A DNA stretch of 64,000 bases from Flavobacterium sp. (GTDB lineage Bacteria; Bacteroidota; Bacteroidia; Flavobacteriales; Flavobacteriaceae). The notes beneath the pieces are model-generated. The model was not told the DNA's origin and ran no database searches. It was given only the letters and a program-made list of their open reading frames with translations. Of the stretch, positions 39,080 to 49,799 are shown piece by piece. Position 1 is the stretch's first letter. The number at the start of each line of letters is the position of its first letter. Made by a program: the position numbers and the translations under genes. Where the stretch lies: positions 1 through 64,000 of the forward strand of contig JAIXSK010000012.1 of assembly GCA_027484725.1 (NCBI GenBank), read 5' to 3'.

Positions 39080-40102
39080 TTATTTACTCAAACGGTGGAG
39101 CGTGTAAACCGTAAAACTGAGCAAGATAAAAGCGCCCACTTGGTGTAGCAATCCGAGCGAAATTGGAACGTAGTTCAAAAGCGTAAAAACACCCAAAGCA
39201 AACTGAACAACCACCATGCCGCCCATAGCATAAATGCCTTTTTGCTGCTGTGCATTTAAACTAAATTGACGCGATTTTACAAGCAGCCAAACAATCAATC
39301 CAACCACGATATAAGCCAAAGTTCTGTGTACGAATTGCACGCCGCTTTTGCCTTCGGTAAGGTTAAGCAATACGCTTTTTTGTTCCATCCAAACGCTGTC
39401 GTGAATGAGTTGTTCGTCGCTCATAAGCGGCCAATGATTGTGGATCAGCCCGGCATTGAGACCAGCCACAAAACCACCGTAAATAATTTGAACAATCAGT
39501 GCAACAAGCACCCATCGAGCTATTTTTCTCAGTTCGACAACGGGAAGTTTTCGTTCAGGATAAACCAAATCCAACGCCACCCATAGTGTATAAGCAAAGG
39601 TCAAAAAGGCAAAAGTTAAATGCAAAGCCAGTCTGAAATGGCTCACATCCGGGTTGTCTACCAATCCGCTTTTGACCATAAACCAACCAAAGAATCCTTG
39701 TAAAGCGCCCATGCCCAAAAGCACAAAACATTTTTGAAGCGTGCTTTTATCGAGTTGTTTTTTATACCAGAAATAGGCAAACGGAATAAGGAAAACCAAT
39801 CCAATCACCCGGCCAATGAGCCTGTGAAACCATTCCCAGAAATAAATAAATTTATAATCAGACAGCGTAAAATTGTTGTGGATGTTGATTTTTTGATACT
39901 CAGGAAACTTCTGATATTCAGCAAAAGCGTGTTCCCAAGCGGCCTCGTTCATCGGCGGAAAAGTATCGGTCACCAAATGCCAATCAGTCATTGAAAGCCC
40001 TGAATTGGTCAAGCGCGTGATGCCGCCCACAATAACCATTATAAACACCAAAACACAGCCGCTCAGCAGCCAGATAATTACAGATTTGTTTGCTTTTTTC
40101 AT
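39080..40102 (-). CDS. ctaA: heme A synthase (COX15/CtaA)
   Basis: VGGITRLTNSGLSMTDWHLVTDTFPPMNEAAWEHAFAEYQKFPEYQKIN...YFWEWFHRLIGRVIGL. Confidence 0.95.
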   Translation of the reverse strand: MKKANKSVIIWLLSGCVLVFIMVIVGGITRLTNSGLSMTDWHLVTDTFPPMNEAAWEHAFAEYQKFPEYQKINIHNNFTLSDYKFIYFWEWFHRLIGRVIGLVFLIPFAYFWYKKQLDKSTLQKCFVLLGMGALQGFFGWFMVKSGLVDNPDVSHFRLALHLTFAFLTFAYTLWVALDLVYPERKLPVVELRKIARWVLVALIVQIIYGGFVAGLNAGLIHNHWPLMSDEQLIHDSVWMEQKSVLLNLTEGKSGVQFVHRTLAYIVVGLIVWLLVKSRQFSLNAQQQKGIYAMGGMVVVQFALGVFTLLNYVPISLGLLHQVGAFILLSFTVYTLHRLSK

Positions 40103-40142
40103 GATATTTGAGACTGTTTGATTTCTTTTTTTGAGCGTTTTT

Positions 40143-40224
40143 AGTAGCTATTTCCCGCTGTTCACTTCAATCTTTGCCTTGAACACCTTCGGCAAAGGAT
40201 TTCCGTTGCCATCGGGGCTAGGGC
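40143..40224 (-). repeat. intergenic repeat element C, copy 2
   Basis: Reverse complement aligns with 16956-17041; sits directly downstream of cca. Confidence 0.8.
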
Positions 40225-40237
40225 AGCAGCGTTTGGT

Positions 40238-41665
40238 TTAAGTTGCTACTTTTTTTAAACCCATTTGATCGGCTTTGCGCATCATAAACTCATAAGCCGC
40301 GGCGTATTCATTGGCAATTTCTCCTTCAAGAATCGCTTCTTTAATGGCTTCTTTGAGTGTGCCAATTTCGCGCGAGGGCTGTAAATTAAAAATCTCCATG
40401 ATTTCTTCACCGGTAATGGGTGGTTGAAAGTTCCGCACATGGTCGCGTTCTTCTACTTCAACTATTTTTCGGCGCACAATTTCAAAGTTGTGGTGGTATT
40501 TTTTAAACTTAGTCGGGTTTTTGGTGGTAATGTCGGCTTCGCACAAAATCATCAGCGATTCTACATCTTCGCCTGCATCAAAAACCAATCTGCGCACCGC
40601 TGAATCGGTCACCAAATCTTGCGAAAGCACAATTGGTCGCGAACTCATCATGACCATTTTTTGCACAAACTTCATTTTTTGATTCAGGGGCATGTGCAAT
40701 CTTTCAAAGATTTTTTTGACCATTTTCCCGCCCAAAAATTCGTGTCCGTGAAATGTCCAACCTTGTTTTTTGTTGAACCGTTTGGTGGGCGCTTTGCCAA
40801 TGTCGTGCAACAAAGCTGCCCAGCGCAACCAAAGATTATCGGTGTTTCGGCATATGTTGTCAACTACTTCTAAAGTATGATAAAAATTGTTTTTGTGGGT
40901 TTGACCTTCTATTTCCTCAACTTGATTCAGCGCGGTAAGTTCAGGCAGAATAATCGGCAGCAAACCGGTTTTATACAACAATAAAAAACCAATGGATGGT
41001 TGGTTCGTCAGCAAGATTTTGTTGAGTTCTTCTACAATGCGCTCGCCCGAGATAATTTTGATGCGCTCGTTGTTTTGGCTAATGGCCTCGAGTGATTTTT
41101 CTTCAATTTCAAAACCGAGTTGGTTGGCAAATCGAATGGCGCGCAGCATTCTCAGCGGATCATCAGAATAGGTAATATCCGGATCAAGTGGCGTTCGGAT
41201 GATTTTATTTTTCAAATCTTCTAAGCCATTAAATGGGTCAAGTAAATCTCCGTAAGAATCTCTATTTAAAGAAATTGCGAGTGCGTTAATTGTAAAATCA
41301 CGACGGTTTTGATCATCTTCTAAAGTGCCGTTTTCAACCACCGGATTGCGGCTTTCAAAAAAGTAACTCTCTTTTCGGGCACCTACAAATTCTATATCGG
41401 TATCCTCAAAGCGCAACATGGCCGTTCCGTAGTTTTTAAACACTTGCACTTTGGGTTTGTGCGGCAAAAGCTCGGCTACTTTGAGTGCCAAATCAATGCC
41501 GCTCCCCACTGTAACAATATCAATGTCTTTTTTGAAATTTCGTTGTAGTAAAAAGTCGCGCACAAAACCGCCAATCACATAACTCGGAACGCCCATTTCT
41601 AAAGAAGCTTTTGTGACCACTTCAAAAATAGGATGCTGTAAAGCGTTGGAATAGTTTGGTTTCAT
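40238..41665 (-). CDS. cca: CCA tRNA nucleotidyltransferase / HD domain
   Basis: [29 protein letters not shown]...[15 protein letters not shown] motif [11 protein letters not shown]. Confidence 0.94.
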   Translation of the reverse strand: MKPNYSNALQHPIFEVVTKASLEMGVPSYVIGGFVRDFLLQRNFKKDIDIVTVGSGIDLALKVAELLPHKPKVQVFKNYGTAMLRFEDTDIEFVGARKESYFFESRNPVVENGTLEDDQNRRDFTINALAISLNRDSYGDLLDPFNGLEDLKNKIIRTPLDPDITYSDDPLRMLRAIRFANQLGFEIEEKSLEAISQNNERIKIISGERIVEELNKILLTNQPSIGFLLLYKTGLLPIILPELTALNQVEEIEGQTHKNNFYHTLEVVDNICRNTDNLWLRWAALLHDIGKAPTKRFNKKQGWTFHGHEFLGGKMVKKIFERLHMPLNQKMKFVQKMVMMSSRPIVLSQDLVTDSAVRRLVFDAGEDVESLMILCEADITTKNPTKFKKYHHNFEIVRRKIVEVEERDHVRNFQPPITGEEIMEIFNLQPSREIGTLKEAIKEAILEGEIANEYAAAYEFMMRKADQMGLKKVAT

Positions 41666-42232
41666 TTAACGGCGGATGATTTTTACCTGTGCGTCTTGGG
41701 TTAATTTAATGATGGTTGAAGGCTTGGTACCTGATTTTTCACGGTGCAAATTTACTACATAGTCTACACCTTTAATAATTTCTGGTGCAATTTCTTTAAA
41801 TGAATTTGGTGTGGGTTTTCCGGATATGTTGGCAGAAGTTGATACAAGCGGTTTTTTCATGCGCTCCATGAGTTTGTAGCAAAAAGGTTCTTTGACCAAT
41901 CTAATGCCCAAAGTTTGGTCTGGAGCAATTAAGTTAGCTGCAACATTTCTGGGATGATCTAAAATGAGTGTGGTTGGTTTTTCAGACAAATCTAAAATTT
42001 GCCAGGCCACCTCGGGAATTTCTTTAAAAACCTGATACATCATGCGTTCTGAATTCATCAGACAAATCATACTTTTTGCTTCTTGGCGTTGTTTGAGTTG
42101 GTATATTCTCTGAACTGCTTCAACATTGGTAGCATCACAACCCAAGCCCCAAACTGTATCGGTTGGGTAGAGTATGATTCCGCCTTGTTGAATGATTTCA
42201 AATGCTTGATGTACTTCGGTATTAATATCCAT
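41666..42232 (-). CDS. L-threonylcarbamoyladenylate synthase (Sua5/TsaC)
   Basis: GGIILYPTDTVWGLGCDATN...KQRQEAKSMICL...LVSTSANISGKPTP...GTKPSTII. Confidence 0.92.
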   Translation of the reverse strand: MDINTEVHQAFEIIQQGGIILYPTDTVWGLGCDATNVEAVQRIYQLKQRQEAKSMICLMNSERMMYQVFKEIPEVAWQILDLSEKPTTLILDHPRNVAANLIAPDQTLGIRLVKEPFCYKLMERMKKPLVSTSANISGKPTPNSFKEIAPEIIKGVDYVVNLHREKSGTKPSTIIKLTQDAQVKIIRR

Positions 42233-42328
42233 AGCAAAAATTTGCTGTAAAGATAATAAACAGCACTTTTTTTAGCAGCCAAAAACCAATGATTCTTTTG
42301 AGTATATTTGCTCATTAAAATTGAACAA

Positions 42329-43342
42329 ATGCTCAGTAACAAATCCATTCTCATTACCGGTGGCACCGGTTCACTTGGTAAAGAACTCACCAAAACCATA
42401 CTTCAAAAATGGCCCGATGTAAAGCGATTGGTCATATATTCACGAGACGAACAAAAACAATATCAGATGGCTCAGGAATTTCCTGAGTCAAAATATGCAG
42501 CCATTCGCTATTTTATTGGTGATGTACGTGATTTAGAGCGCCTCAAACGCGCTTTCAACGGAATTGATTATGTAATTCACGCTGCCGCCATGAAACATGT
42601 GCACATTGCTGAGTACAATCCGGATGAATGCGTTAAAACCAATATCGGAGGTGCCGAGAATGTGATCAAAGCGGCTCTTTCATCTCATGTGACCAAAGTA
42701 GTGGCTTTGTCTACTGATAAAGCTTGCGCACCGATCAATTTGTACGGTGCGACCAAACTTACTTCAGACAAATTGTTCATTGCGGCCAACAACATCAAAG
42801 GACGTCAAGATATTCGTTTTTCGGTAGTTCGTTACGGAAATGTAATGGGCTCAAATGGTTCGGTGATTCCTTATTTTATGGCCAAGCGCGATGAAGGCGT
42901 ATTGCCGATTACCGATCCGACCATGACTCGTTTTAACATTTCGCTTCAAGGCGGTGTTGATATGGTTTTGCATGCCCTCGATCAGGCTTGGGGAGGCGAA
43001 TTGTTTGTACCCAAAATTCCATCGTATAAAATTTTAGATGTGGCTCAGGCGATTGCTCCCAACTGTGAACATCGCGTGGTAGGAATTCGTCCGGGCGAGA
43101 AAATTCACGAAGAAATGATTACCGCTTCAGACTCGTTTACGACCTATGATTTAGGAAAGTACTATGTGATTTTGCCGCAAGTAACCAATTGGAATTTAGA
43201 AGATTACAAAAAAGAATTCAATGCGCAATTGGTACCGCAAGGATTCAGCTATACATCGGGGGACAACACCGAATGGGAAACCGTTGACTCGATGCGCAGC
43301 CAAATAAAAGAACATTTATATCCTGATTTTCAACCGAAGTAA
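42329..43342 (+). CDS. pseB: UDP-N-acetylglucosamine 4,6-dehydratase (inverting)
   Basis: KSILITGGTGSLGKELTKTIL...HAAAMKHVHIAEYNPDECVKTNIGGAENVI...LSTDKACAPINLYGATKLTSD. Neighbouring pse genes. Confidence 0.95.
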   Translation: MLSNKSILITGGTGSLGKELTKTILQKWPDVKRLVIYSRDEQKQYQMAQEFPESKYAAIRYFIGDVRDLERLKRAFNGIDYVIHAAAMKHVHIAEYNPDECVKTNIGGAENVIKAALSSHVTKVVALSTDKACAPINLYGATKLTSDKLFIAANNIKGRQDIRFSVVRYGNVMGSNGSVIPYFMAKRDEGVLPITDPTMTRFNISLQGGVDMVLHALDQAWGGELFVPKIPSYKILDVAQAIAPNCEHRVVGIRPGEKIHEEMITASDSFTTYDLGKYYVILPQVTNWNLEDYKKEFNAQLVPQGFSYTSGDNTEWETVDSMRSQIKEHLYPDFQPK

Positions 43343-43347
43343 TCGTT

Positions 43348-44535
43348 ATGATACCCTACGGAAAACAACATATTACACAAGCAGATATTGACGCGGTAAG
43401 TGTGGCGCTTCAAGGTGATTTTCTCACCCAAGGGCCAACCATTTTGGCATTTGAACAAGCTTTTTCAAAATACATTGGTTGTGCATATGCTGTGGCGGTT
43501 GCCAACGGAACAGCCGCTTTGCATTTATCGGCTTTGGCGCTTAATGTTCAGCCGGGTCAAAAAATCATTACTTCGCCCATAACTTTTGCTGCTTCGGCCA
43601 ATTGTATTCGTTATTGCGGTGGTGAAGTGGTTTTTGCCGATATTGATCCTAAAACATATTTGCTCGACATAAAAAAAGTTCAAGCTTTGTTAGAAGCTGC
43701 TCCGCGCGGAACTTACCACGGAATCGTTCCGGTTGATTTTGCCGGAAACGCTGTTGATCTTGAAGCGTTCAGAAAATTAGCCGACGAGCACGGATTGTGG
43801 TTGCTTGAAGATGCGTGTCATGCGCCCGGCGGATTTTTTACTGACCACAATGGCCAGCCTCAAAATTGTGGCAATGGTCAGTTTGCTGATTTGGCTATTT
43901 TTTCATTTCATCCGGTCAAGCATATTGCTACCGGCGAAGGAGGAATGATAACCACCAACGACGAAAAATTATACCGCAAATTACTCGAGTTGCGCACCCA
44001 CGGAATCACGCGTGATGCAGCTCAGTTCAAAAATTCAAAATCTTTCGCAGCCGGCCAGCCTGTTGATGAGCAGTCATCTTATCCGGGTTGGTATATGGAA
44101 ATGCAAACTTTGGGTTATAACTACCGATTTACCGATTTTCAGGCGGCTCTGGGCATTAGCCAATTATCGCGTGCCGATGAGGGAATTGCTCGTCGTCGGG
44201 CCATTGCTGAGCACTATCAAAAAGCTTTTGAAAATCAAACCTTCATTCAAGGACAATCAGGTGTGGTTGCAGGCCATGCTTATCATTTATATGTGATTGA
44301 GGTTCCCAATCGTCTGGGTTTGTACAACTATTTGCGCGAACAACAAATTTTTGCGCAGATTCATTACATTCCGTGTCATCTGATGCCTTATTACAGAGAT
44401 TTAGGTTGGAACGAAGGCGATTTGCCAATGGCTGAAACATATTACAAACATTGTATTAGTTTGCCAATGTATCCAACATTGACGGATGAGCAACAGGATT
44501 TTGTGATTCAATCCATCAAGAATTTTTATGCGTAG
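43348..44535 (+). CDS. pseC: UDP-4-amino-4,6-dideoxy-N-acetyl-beta-L-altrosamine transaminase
   Basis: MIPYGKQHITQADIDAVSVALQGDFLTQGPTILAFEQAFSKY...FHPVKHIATGEGGMITTND. Confidence 0.94.
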   Translation: MIPYGKQHITQADIDAVSVALQGDFLTQGPTILAFEQAFSKYIGCAYAVAVANGTAALHLSALALNVQPGQKIITSPITFAASANCIRYCGGEVVFADIDPKTYLLDIKKVQALLEAAPRGTYHGIVPVDFAGNAVDLEAFRKLADEHGLWLLEDACHAPGGFFTDHNGQPQNCGNGQFADLAIFSFHPVKHIATGEGGMITTNDEKLYRKLLELRTHGITRDAAQFKNSKSFAAGQPVDEQSSYPGWYMEMQTLGYNYRFTDFQAALGISQLSRADEGIARRRAIAEHYQKAFENQTFIQGQSGVVAGHAYHLYVIEVPNRLGLYNYLREQQIFAQIHYIPCHLMPYYRDLGWNEGDLPMAETYYKHCISLPMYPTLTDEQQDFVIQSIKNFYA

Positions 44536-45214
44536 ACTGGCCATCATACCGGCTCGTGGCGGAAGCAAACGAATTCCGCGCAAGAACATTCGTGATTTTC
44601 TCGGAAAACCCATTATTGCTTATGCCATTGAAGCTGCTCTTGAAAGTGGCTTGTTTGACCAAGTCATTGTGTCAACCGACGATGTACAAATTGCTGAAAT
44701 TGCTAGAAATTTCGGAGCAGAGACTCCTTTTTTACGCAGTGCTCAAAACAGCAATGATACCGCAACCACAGCCGATGTTATATCAGAAGTTTTGGATGCC
44801 TATAAAAAACAACACATCGTTTGGCAACAAGCAGCTTGTATTTATCCGTGTGCACCTTTTGTCACCGCTGATTTGATCCTGCAAGCTTCGAAGCTTTTAG
44901 CTCAACAGCAAGCCGATGTTGTTTTTCCGGTGATTCGCTACGGACATCCCATTCAAAGAGCTTTAAAGTTAGATGCAGCCGGAAAAATAAGTTCATTTTT
45001 GGACGGATACGCACAAGCCAGAACCCAAGATTTAGAATCGGCTTTTCACGATGCAGGCATGTTTTACTTTTTTGATGTGGCCAGATTTGAAGAAACCCGA
45101 TCTCTCAGAACAGAAAATACCATCGCTATTGAAATTGACGAAAACCACGCGCAAGATATTGACAGCGAATCAGATTGGCAATTGGCAGAACTCAAATATC
45201 AGAACCTAAAATGA
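44528..45214 (+). CDS. pseF: pseudaminic acid cytidylyltransferase
   Basis: RLAIIPARGGSKRIPRKNIRDFLGKPIIAYAIEAAL...HDAGMFYFF. Confidence 0.93.
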   Translation: MRRLAIIPARGGSKRIPRKNIRDFLGKPIIAYAIEAALESGLFDQVIVSTDDVQIAEIARNFGAETPFLRSAQNSNDTATTADVISEVLDAYKKQHIVWQQAACIYPCAPFVTADLILQASKLLAQQQADVVFPVIRYGHPIQRALKLDAAGKISSFLDGYAQARTQDLESAFHDAGMFYFFDVARFEETRSLRTENTIAIEIDENHAQDIDSESDWQLAELKYQNLK

Positions 45215-46227
45215 GACCATACAAATGTTTAAATCAAACCATTTTTAGCGCGCAGGCTTTTCATATTGAGCCTATTCGCGATGAAGATCAGCGGGCGATT
45301 ATGAACATTCGCAATGAACAATTGTATCATTTGCGTCAGGCCGAACCTTTAACGCCCGAAAAACAAGCGCATTATTTCTCGACGGTTGTAGCAGATTTGT
45401 TTAAGCAAGAAAAGCCTTCGCAATTGCTTTTTTCTTTTTTTGAAAACGATGTGTTTATTGGCTATGGCGGATTGGTGCACATCAATTGGATTGATTTGAA
45501 CGCTGAGATTTCATTTGTCATGAAGACTGAGTTAGAAAAAGAACATTTTGCTCATTATTGGACTCATTATCTAAACCTCATTGAGCAAGTGGCTTTTGAA
45601 GCATTAAATTTTCACAAGATTTTTACCTACGCTTTTGATTTGCGTCCGCATTTGTATCCGGTTTTAGAATCGTGCGGTTTTAAGCCAGAAGCGCGTTTGC
45701 CCGAACATTGTTGGTTTGAAAATCGCTTTTATGATGTGGTTTATCACGGTAAAATCAACCGAAATTTACATTTTAGACGAGCAACTCAATCTGATGCGCG
45801 ATTGTATTTTGATTGGGCCAATGATGCCAGTGTTCGAGCACATTCGTATCAATCTCAAACCATTGATTGGGAAACCCATTTGGCTTGGTTTACGCAAAAA
45901 TGTACCGAACCAACTTGTTTGATGCTGGTTTTTGAAAACCATTTGCAACAAGCGGTTGGTCAAGTCAGAATTCAAAACAATCCTGAGCAACAAGCCGTTA
46001 TTGGTATTTCGGTTGATGCGCATCACCGCGCAAAAGGCTATGCCAGCAAAATGATTGCCCAAGCTGCCGATTATTTCTTACAACAAAATCCGTCAGCGGT
46101 AATCAATGCTTATATAAAATTATCGAATCCGGCCTCGGCACATGCCTTTCAAAAAGCGGGATTTAGTTTGTTTCAAACCCTCGATTACCAGCAAATTCCC
46201 AGCGAACAATACACCAAAAGTCTATGA
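45211..46227 (+). CDS. tandem double-GNAT acetyltransferase (PseH-like plus second GNAT)
   Basis: Two GNAT-like halves: residues ~IRDEDQRAIMNIRN...CGFKPEARLPEHCWFENRFYDVVYHGKI and NLHFRRATQSDARLYFDWANDASVRAHSYQSQTIDWETHLAWF...AFQKAGF. Confidence 0.8.
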   Translation: MRPYKCLNQTIFSAQAFHIEPIRDEDQRAIMNIRNEQLYHLRQAEPLTPEKQAHYFSTVVADLFKQEKPSQLLFSFFENDVFIGYGGLVHINWIDLNAEISFVMKTELEKEHFAHYWTHYLNLIEQVAFEALNFHKIFTYAFDLRPHLYPVLESCGFKPEARLPEHCWFENRFYDVVYHGKINRNLHFRRATQSDARLYFDWANDASVRAHSYQSQTIDWETHLAWFTQKCTEPTCLMLVFENHLQQAVGQVRIQNNPEQQAVIGISVDAHHRAKGYASKMIAQAADYFLQQNPSAVINAYIKLSNPASAHAFQKAGFSLFQTLDYQQIPSEQYTKSL

Positions 46228-47249
46228 AAATAGCCCATTATAACATCGATGCACAGAGTCCGGTTTTTATCATTGCCGAACTTTCAGCCAACCACAACGG
46301 AAGTCTTGAAAATGCGCTTGAAACCATCAAAGCGGCCAAAAGAGCTGGCGCCGATTGTATCAAGTTGCAAACCTATACAGCCGACACCATTACCTTAGAT
46401 TCTGATCAAGAAGATTTTTTGATCAAAGGAACCATTTGGGACGGTCGAAAATTACACGAATTATATCAAGAAGCCTACACGCCTTGGGCATGGCACAAAC
46501 AATTGTTTGACGCCGCAGCAGCTGAAGGTTTGGTTTGTTTCTCATCGCCGTTTGACAAAACAGCGGTTGATTTGCTTGAATCGCTCCATGCGCCGGCATA
46601 TAAAATTGCATCGTTTGAAATTACCGATATACCACTCATTGAATACGTGGCATCTAAAGGCAAACCCGTGATTATTTCAACCGGAATTGCCCGTCAAGAA
46701 GATATTGAGTTGGCCTTGAAGGCTTGTCATAGCATGGGCAACCACGATATTGCTTTGCTCAAATGTACTTCGAGTTATCCGGCTCCGATTGAAGAAGCCA
46801 ATATGGTGATGGTGCGCGATTTGGCCGAGCGATATGGCGTAATCAGCGGTTTGTCAGACCACACCATGGGCAGTACGGTTCCGATTGTAGCCACGGCTTT
46901 TGGTGCCAAAATCATTGAAAAGCATTTTATTTTAGATCGATCTTTGGGCGGTCCGGATGCTTCTTTTTCTATGAATGAAGCCGAATTTACCGCGATGGTT
47001 CAAGCGGTGCGCGAGGCCGAAAAAGCCATCGGTATTGTTGATTATGAATTGACCGAAAAACAAGCCAAAGGCCGTGATTTCAGTCGTTCTTTATATATTG
47101 CACAAGAGGTCAAAGCAGGCGACATGCTTACGGATGTTAATTTGCGTTCGGTGCGTCCGGGTTTTGGAATGCATCCGAAATACCTCAAAGATTATCTTGG
47201 CAAACCAGCCTCGCGTTCTTATAACAAAGGCGATCGATTTGAAGGATAA
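46224..47249 (+). CDS. pseI: pseudaminic acid synthase
   Basis: PVFIIAELSANHNGSLENALETIKAAKRAGADCIKLQTYTADTITL...SDHTMGS...C-terminal SAF-like FSRSLYIAQEVKAGDMLTDVNLRSVRPGFG. Confidence 0.95.
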   Translation: MKIAHYNIDAQSPVFIIAELSANHNGSLENALETIKAAKRAGADCIKLQTYTADTITLDSDQEDFLIKGTIWDGRKLHELYQEAYTPWAWHKQLFDAAAAEGLVCFSSPFDKTAVDLLESLHAPAYKIASFEITDIPLIEYVASKGKPVIISTGIARQEDIELALKACHSMGNHDIALLKCTSSYPAPIEEANMVMVRDLAERYGVISGLSDHTMGSTVPIVATAFGAKIIEKHFILDRSLGGPDASFSMNEAEFTAMVQAVREAEKAIGIVDYELTEKQAKGRDFSRSLYIAQEVKAGDMLTDVNLRSVRPGFGMHPKYLKDYLGKPASRSYNKGDRFEG

Positions 47250-47279
47250 AAGCTTATTTTTAAACCAAAGAACTCATTT

Positions 47280-48296
47280 ATGATAGCACCTATTGCCCGT
47301 TGGATCAAAAAGGCTAAATACCAAAAAAGGTTTTCAAGCGAATACAAGAATTTCTTGCAACATCAGACCCACACGCCCAAAGGTTATGCGGCGTTCAGAA
47401 AGTTGTTTGTGCTTACACGCGGTAAAAGCAACGATGCGCTTTCGGCAGACATCAACCAAAAAGTAGGCAAATATCCTGAGGTTCCGTTGGATGGAATTTT
47501 GGCCAACTTTACGGGTGAATCGCTTCAAAAAGCCGTGGAGCAAATGCAAAAAGACGGTTTTTATATTTTTGAACAAAAGCTTGATGCGGCGGTTATTGAA
47601 GAAATTTATCGCTACGCACAACAAACACCGGCCAGTTATATTGACGTAGATCATTCCGGGCAAGCTTATACAAAAGAGCAGATTTTATTTGATCCGAAAA
47701 AACCGGTTTCGCCTCGTTATCAATTTAATGACCGACAAGTTTTGGCTTGCGCTCCTTTGCAAAAACTCATTTTTGATACTTCTTTACTGGCTTTTGCCCA
47801 AGAGTATTTGGGCTGCAAACCCATTTTAGATATAGTGGCTTTTTGGTGGAGCGCACCTTTTGGCGGTAAAGCCAAGAATGCAGCAGCACAGATGTATCAT
47901 TTTGATTTAGACCGTATCAAGTTCATCAAATTCTTTTTTTATCTCACCGATGTTGACACGCATACCGGACCCCATTGCTATGTCAAAGGTTCGCATCAGA
48001 CTTTACCCAACGAAATAGATCGCGATGGTCGTTTTGAAGACGAAGAAATGTCGGCGGTGTACGGAGCAGAAAATGTTCTGGAACTGGCCGGAAAAAAAGG
48101 AACCATCATGGCCGTTGATACGCGTGGATTTCACAAAGGAAAAGAACTCGAACACGGCGAACGTTTGTTGTTTCAGATTCAATATACCAACAGCATGTTT
48201 GGGCAATCATATGCCAAGTTTGATGCGCAAAGTATTTTACCCGAGTTTGCGCAACAAATCCAACAATATTCTTATTCTTACCAAAATATAGCTTAG
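47280..48296 (+). CDS. phytanoyl-CoA dioxygenase (PhyH)-like Fe(II)/2OG oxygenase
   Basis: MYHFDLDRIKFIKFFFYLTDVDTHTGPHCYVKGSHQ (HxD) ... DTRGFHKGKELEHGERLLFQIQY. Confidence 0.8.
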   Translation: MIAPIARWIKKAKYQKRFSSEYKNFLQHQTHTPKGYAAFRKLFVLTRGKSNDALSADINQKVGKYPEVPLDGILANFTGESLQKAVEQMQKDGFYIFEQKLDAAVIEEIYRYAQQTPASYIDVDHSGQAYTKEQILFDPKKPVSPRYQFNDRQVLACAPLQKLIFDTSLLAFAQEYLGCKPILDIVAFWWSAPFGGKAKNAAAQMYHFDLDRIKFIKFFFYLTDVDTHTGPHCYVKGSHQTLPNEIDRDGRFEDEEMSAVYGAENVLELAGKKGTIMAVDTRGFHKGKELEHGERLLFQIQYTNSMFGQSYAKFDAQSILPEFAQQIQQYSYSYQNIA

Positions 48297-48299
48297 CCT

Positions 48300-49769
48300 A
48301 TGTCTATAGAAAGCATCCAAAATCAAAAAATTCTCCTTCAGACTTCGAATCACCCGACGCCGCATCTGGAAACCGAACTCGAAATCATGCAGCGTTTGCT
48401 CGAGCAAGGAAACACCATTTACTGGATGATTTGTCAAGGCGATTTTCAGACATGCTTTCACAATCCGCAGCACAAAATTATGCATTGTCAGGTTTGTCAT
48501 TCGCGGGTAAACCAAGGTGCTCGCGTTTTAAAGCAAAGTGTTCAGAACCACAAAAATCTGCATATTATTCATTATCGCGATTACCTCAAATTAGCTGATT
48601 TTAAAGCGCAAGCTTATCCGGATGGTTTGTCTTTTGATTCGATTGATGCACTCAAAACGCATCAATATAAAACCTACGACAATGGTTTAGCGACGATGTC
48701 ATCATTGGTATCCTTCACGCGTGACCATCGCCCGGATTTGCGCAAACATCAAGATTTTATTCAGCGCGGATTATTGACCGGTGCTTATTTATACGATACT
48801 TTTGATTTGGTGACCGATCAAATCAAACCTGATTTGGTTATTTTATTTAACGGTAGATTTATTGAAAACCGTCCGTTGTTGCGTATTTGCGAGCACAAGA
48901 ATATTCGCTATGCCACGCATGAACGCGGCGGAAAAATGAAGAACTTTTTGTTTCGATTTAACTCGATTCCACATTCGTTTGAAGCCATTGCTGCAGAAAT
49001 CCAAACGCTTTGGCAAAGAAATGACCCGAAACGCGATGAGATTGGCGCGCATTTTTATAATAAACGCATTAAAAGGGTAGAAGACGCTTGGTATTCGTTT
49101 ACCAAAAATCAGAAATACGGACAGCTTCCGGCGAGTTTTGAGCAGAACAAAGACAAAAAAATCATTACCATTTTCAACTCGTCTTTAGATGAATACGAAG
49201 GTTTGTCGGGTTTTGGACCAAAGTTTTATCCAAACGATAACGACGGTATTTTGCAGTTGTGCGAAAGCCTCAAAGCGCATCCGAACATCAAAGTTTATAT
49301 GCGGGTTCATCCGAACCTCAAAGGCATTGACAACACACAAAACCGATTCATCAACAACCAACTCAAGCATTCAAATCTAGAGATTATTCCGCCCGAAGAT
49401 ACCGTGGACAGTTATGAACTCGTAAACAAAAGCGATATCATTATTGTCTTTACATCAACGGTGGGTATTGAGGCAGCTTTTGCCGGTAAGAAAGTGATTT
49501 TGCTTGGTCGTGCGGCATATGAAAGCCTTGATTGCGCTGTGATTCCGCAAAGTCATGACGAACTCATGACAATTTTGACTGATGATGACTATGTTTTTCC
49601 GACCATCAATCCTGAAAATCCCATTAAGTTTGGTTATTGGTTTGAGAGTTATGGCATTGATTATAAGCATTATCAACCGCAAGGCATCAGCAAAGGTTTG
49701 TTCAACGGAAAACGCATCAAAGCTAATTTTATCTTACGCAGAATCAAGCGTTTGGCCAAATGGTTTTAA
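48300..49769 (+). CDS. surface/capsular carbohydrate biosynthesis protein (glycosyltransferase-B-like)
   Basis: ILFNGRFIENRPLLRICEHKNIRYATHERGG; KSDIIIVFTSTVGIEAAFAGKKVILLGRAAYE. Confidence 0.7.
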   Translation: MSIESIQNQKILLQTSNHPTPHLETELEIMQRLLEQGNTIYWMICQGDFQTCFHNPQHKIMHCQVCHSRVNQGARVLKQSVQNHKNLHIIHYRDYLKLADFKAQAYPDGLSFDSIDALKTHQYKTYDNGLATMSSLVSFTRDHRPDLRKHQDFIQRGLLTGAYLYDTFDLVTDQIKPDLVILFNGRFIENRPLLRICEHKNIRYATHERGGKMKNFLFRFNSIPHSFEAIAAEIQTLWQRNDPKRDEIGAHFYNKRIKRVEDAWYSFTKNQKYGQLPASFEQNKDKKIITIFNSSLDEYEGLSGFGPKFYPNDNDGILQLCESLKAHPNIKVYMRVHPNLKGIDNTQNRFINNQLKHSNLEIIPPEDTVDSYELVNKSDIIIVFTSTVGIEAAFAGKKVILLGRAAYESLDCAVIPQSHDELMTILTDDDYVFPTINPENPIKFGYWFESYGIDYKHYQPQGISKGLFNGKRIKANFILRRIKRLAKWF

Positions 49770-49799
49770 TCGTTCATTTTAATTTCTAAGCTTGTTATC

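Noticed and set aside
13399-42232. Two Sua5/YrdC-family genes as an unusual duplication
   Set aside because: They look like distinct subfamilies (YciO-like and TsaC-like), and co-occurrence in one genome is normal.
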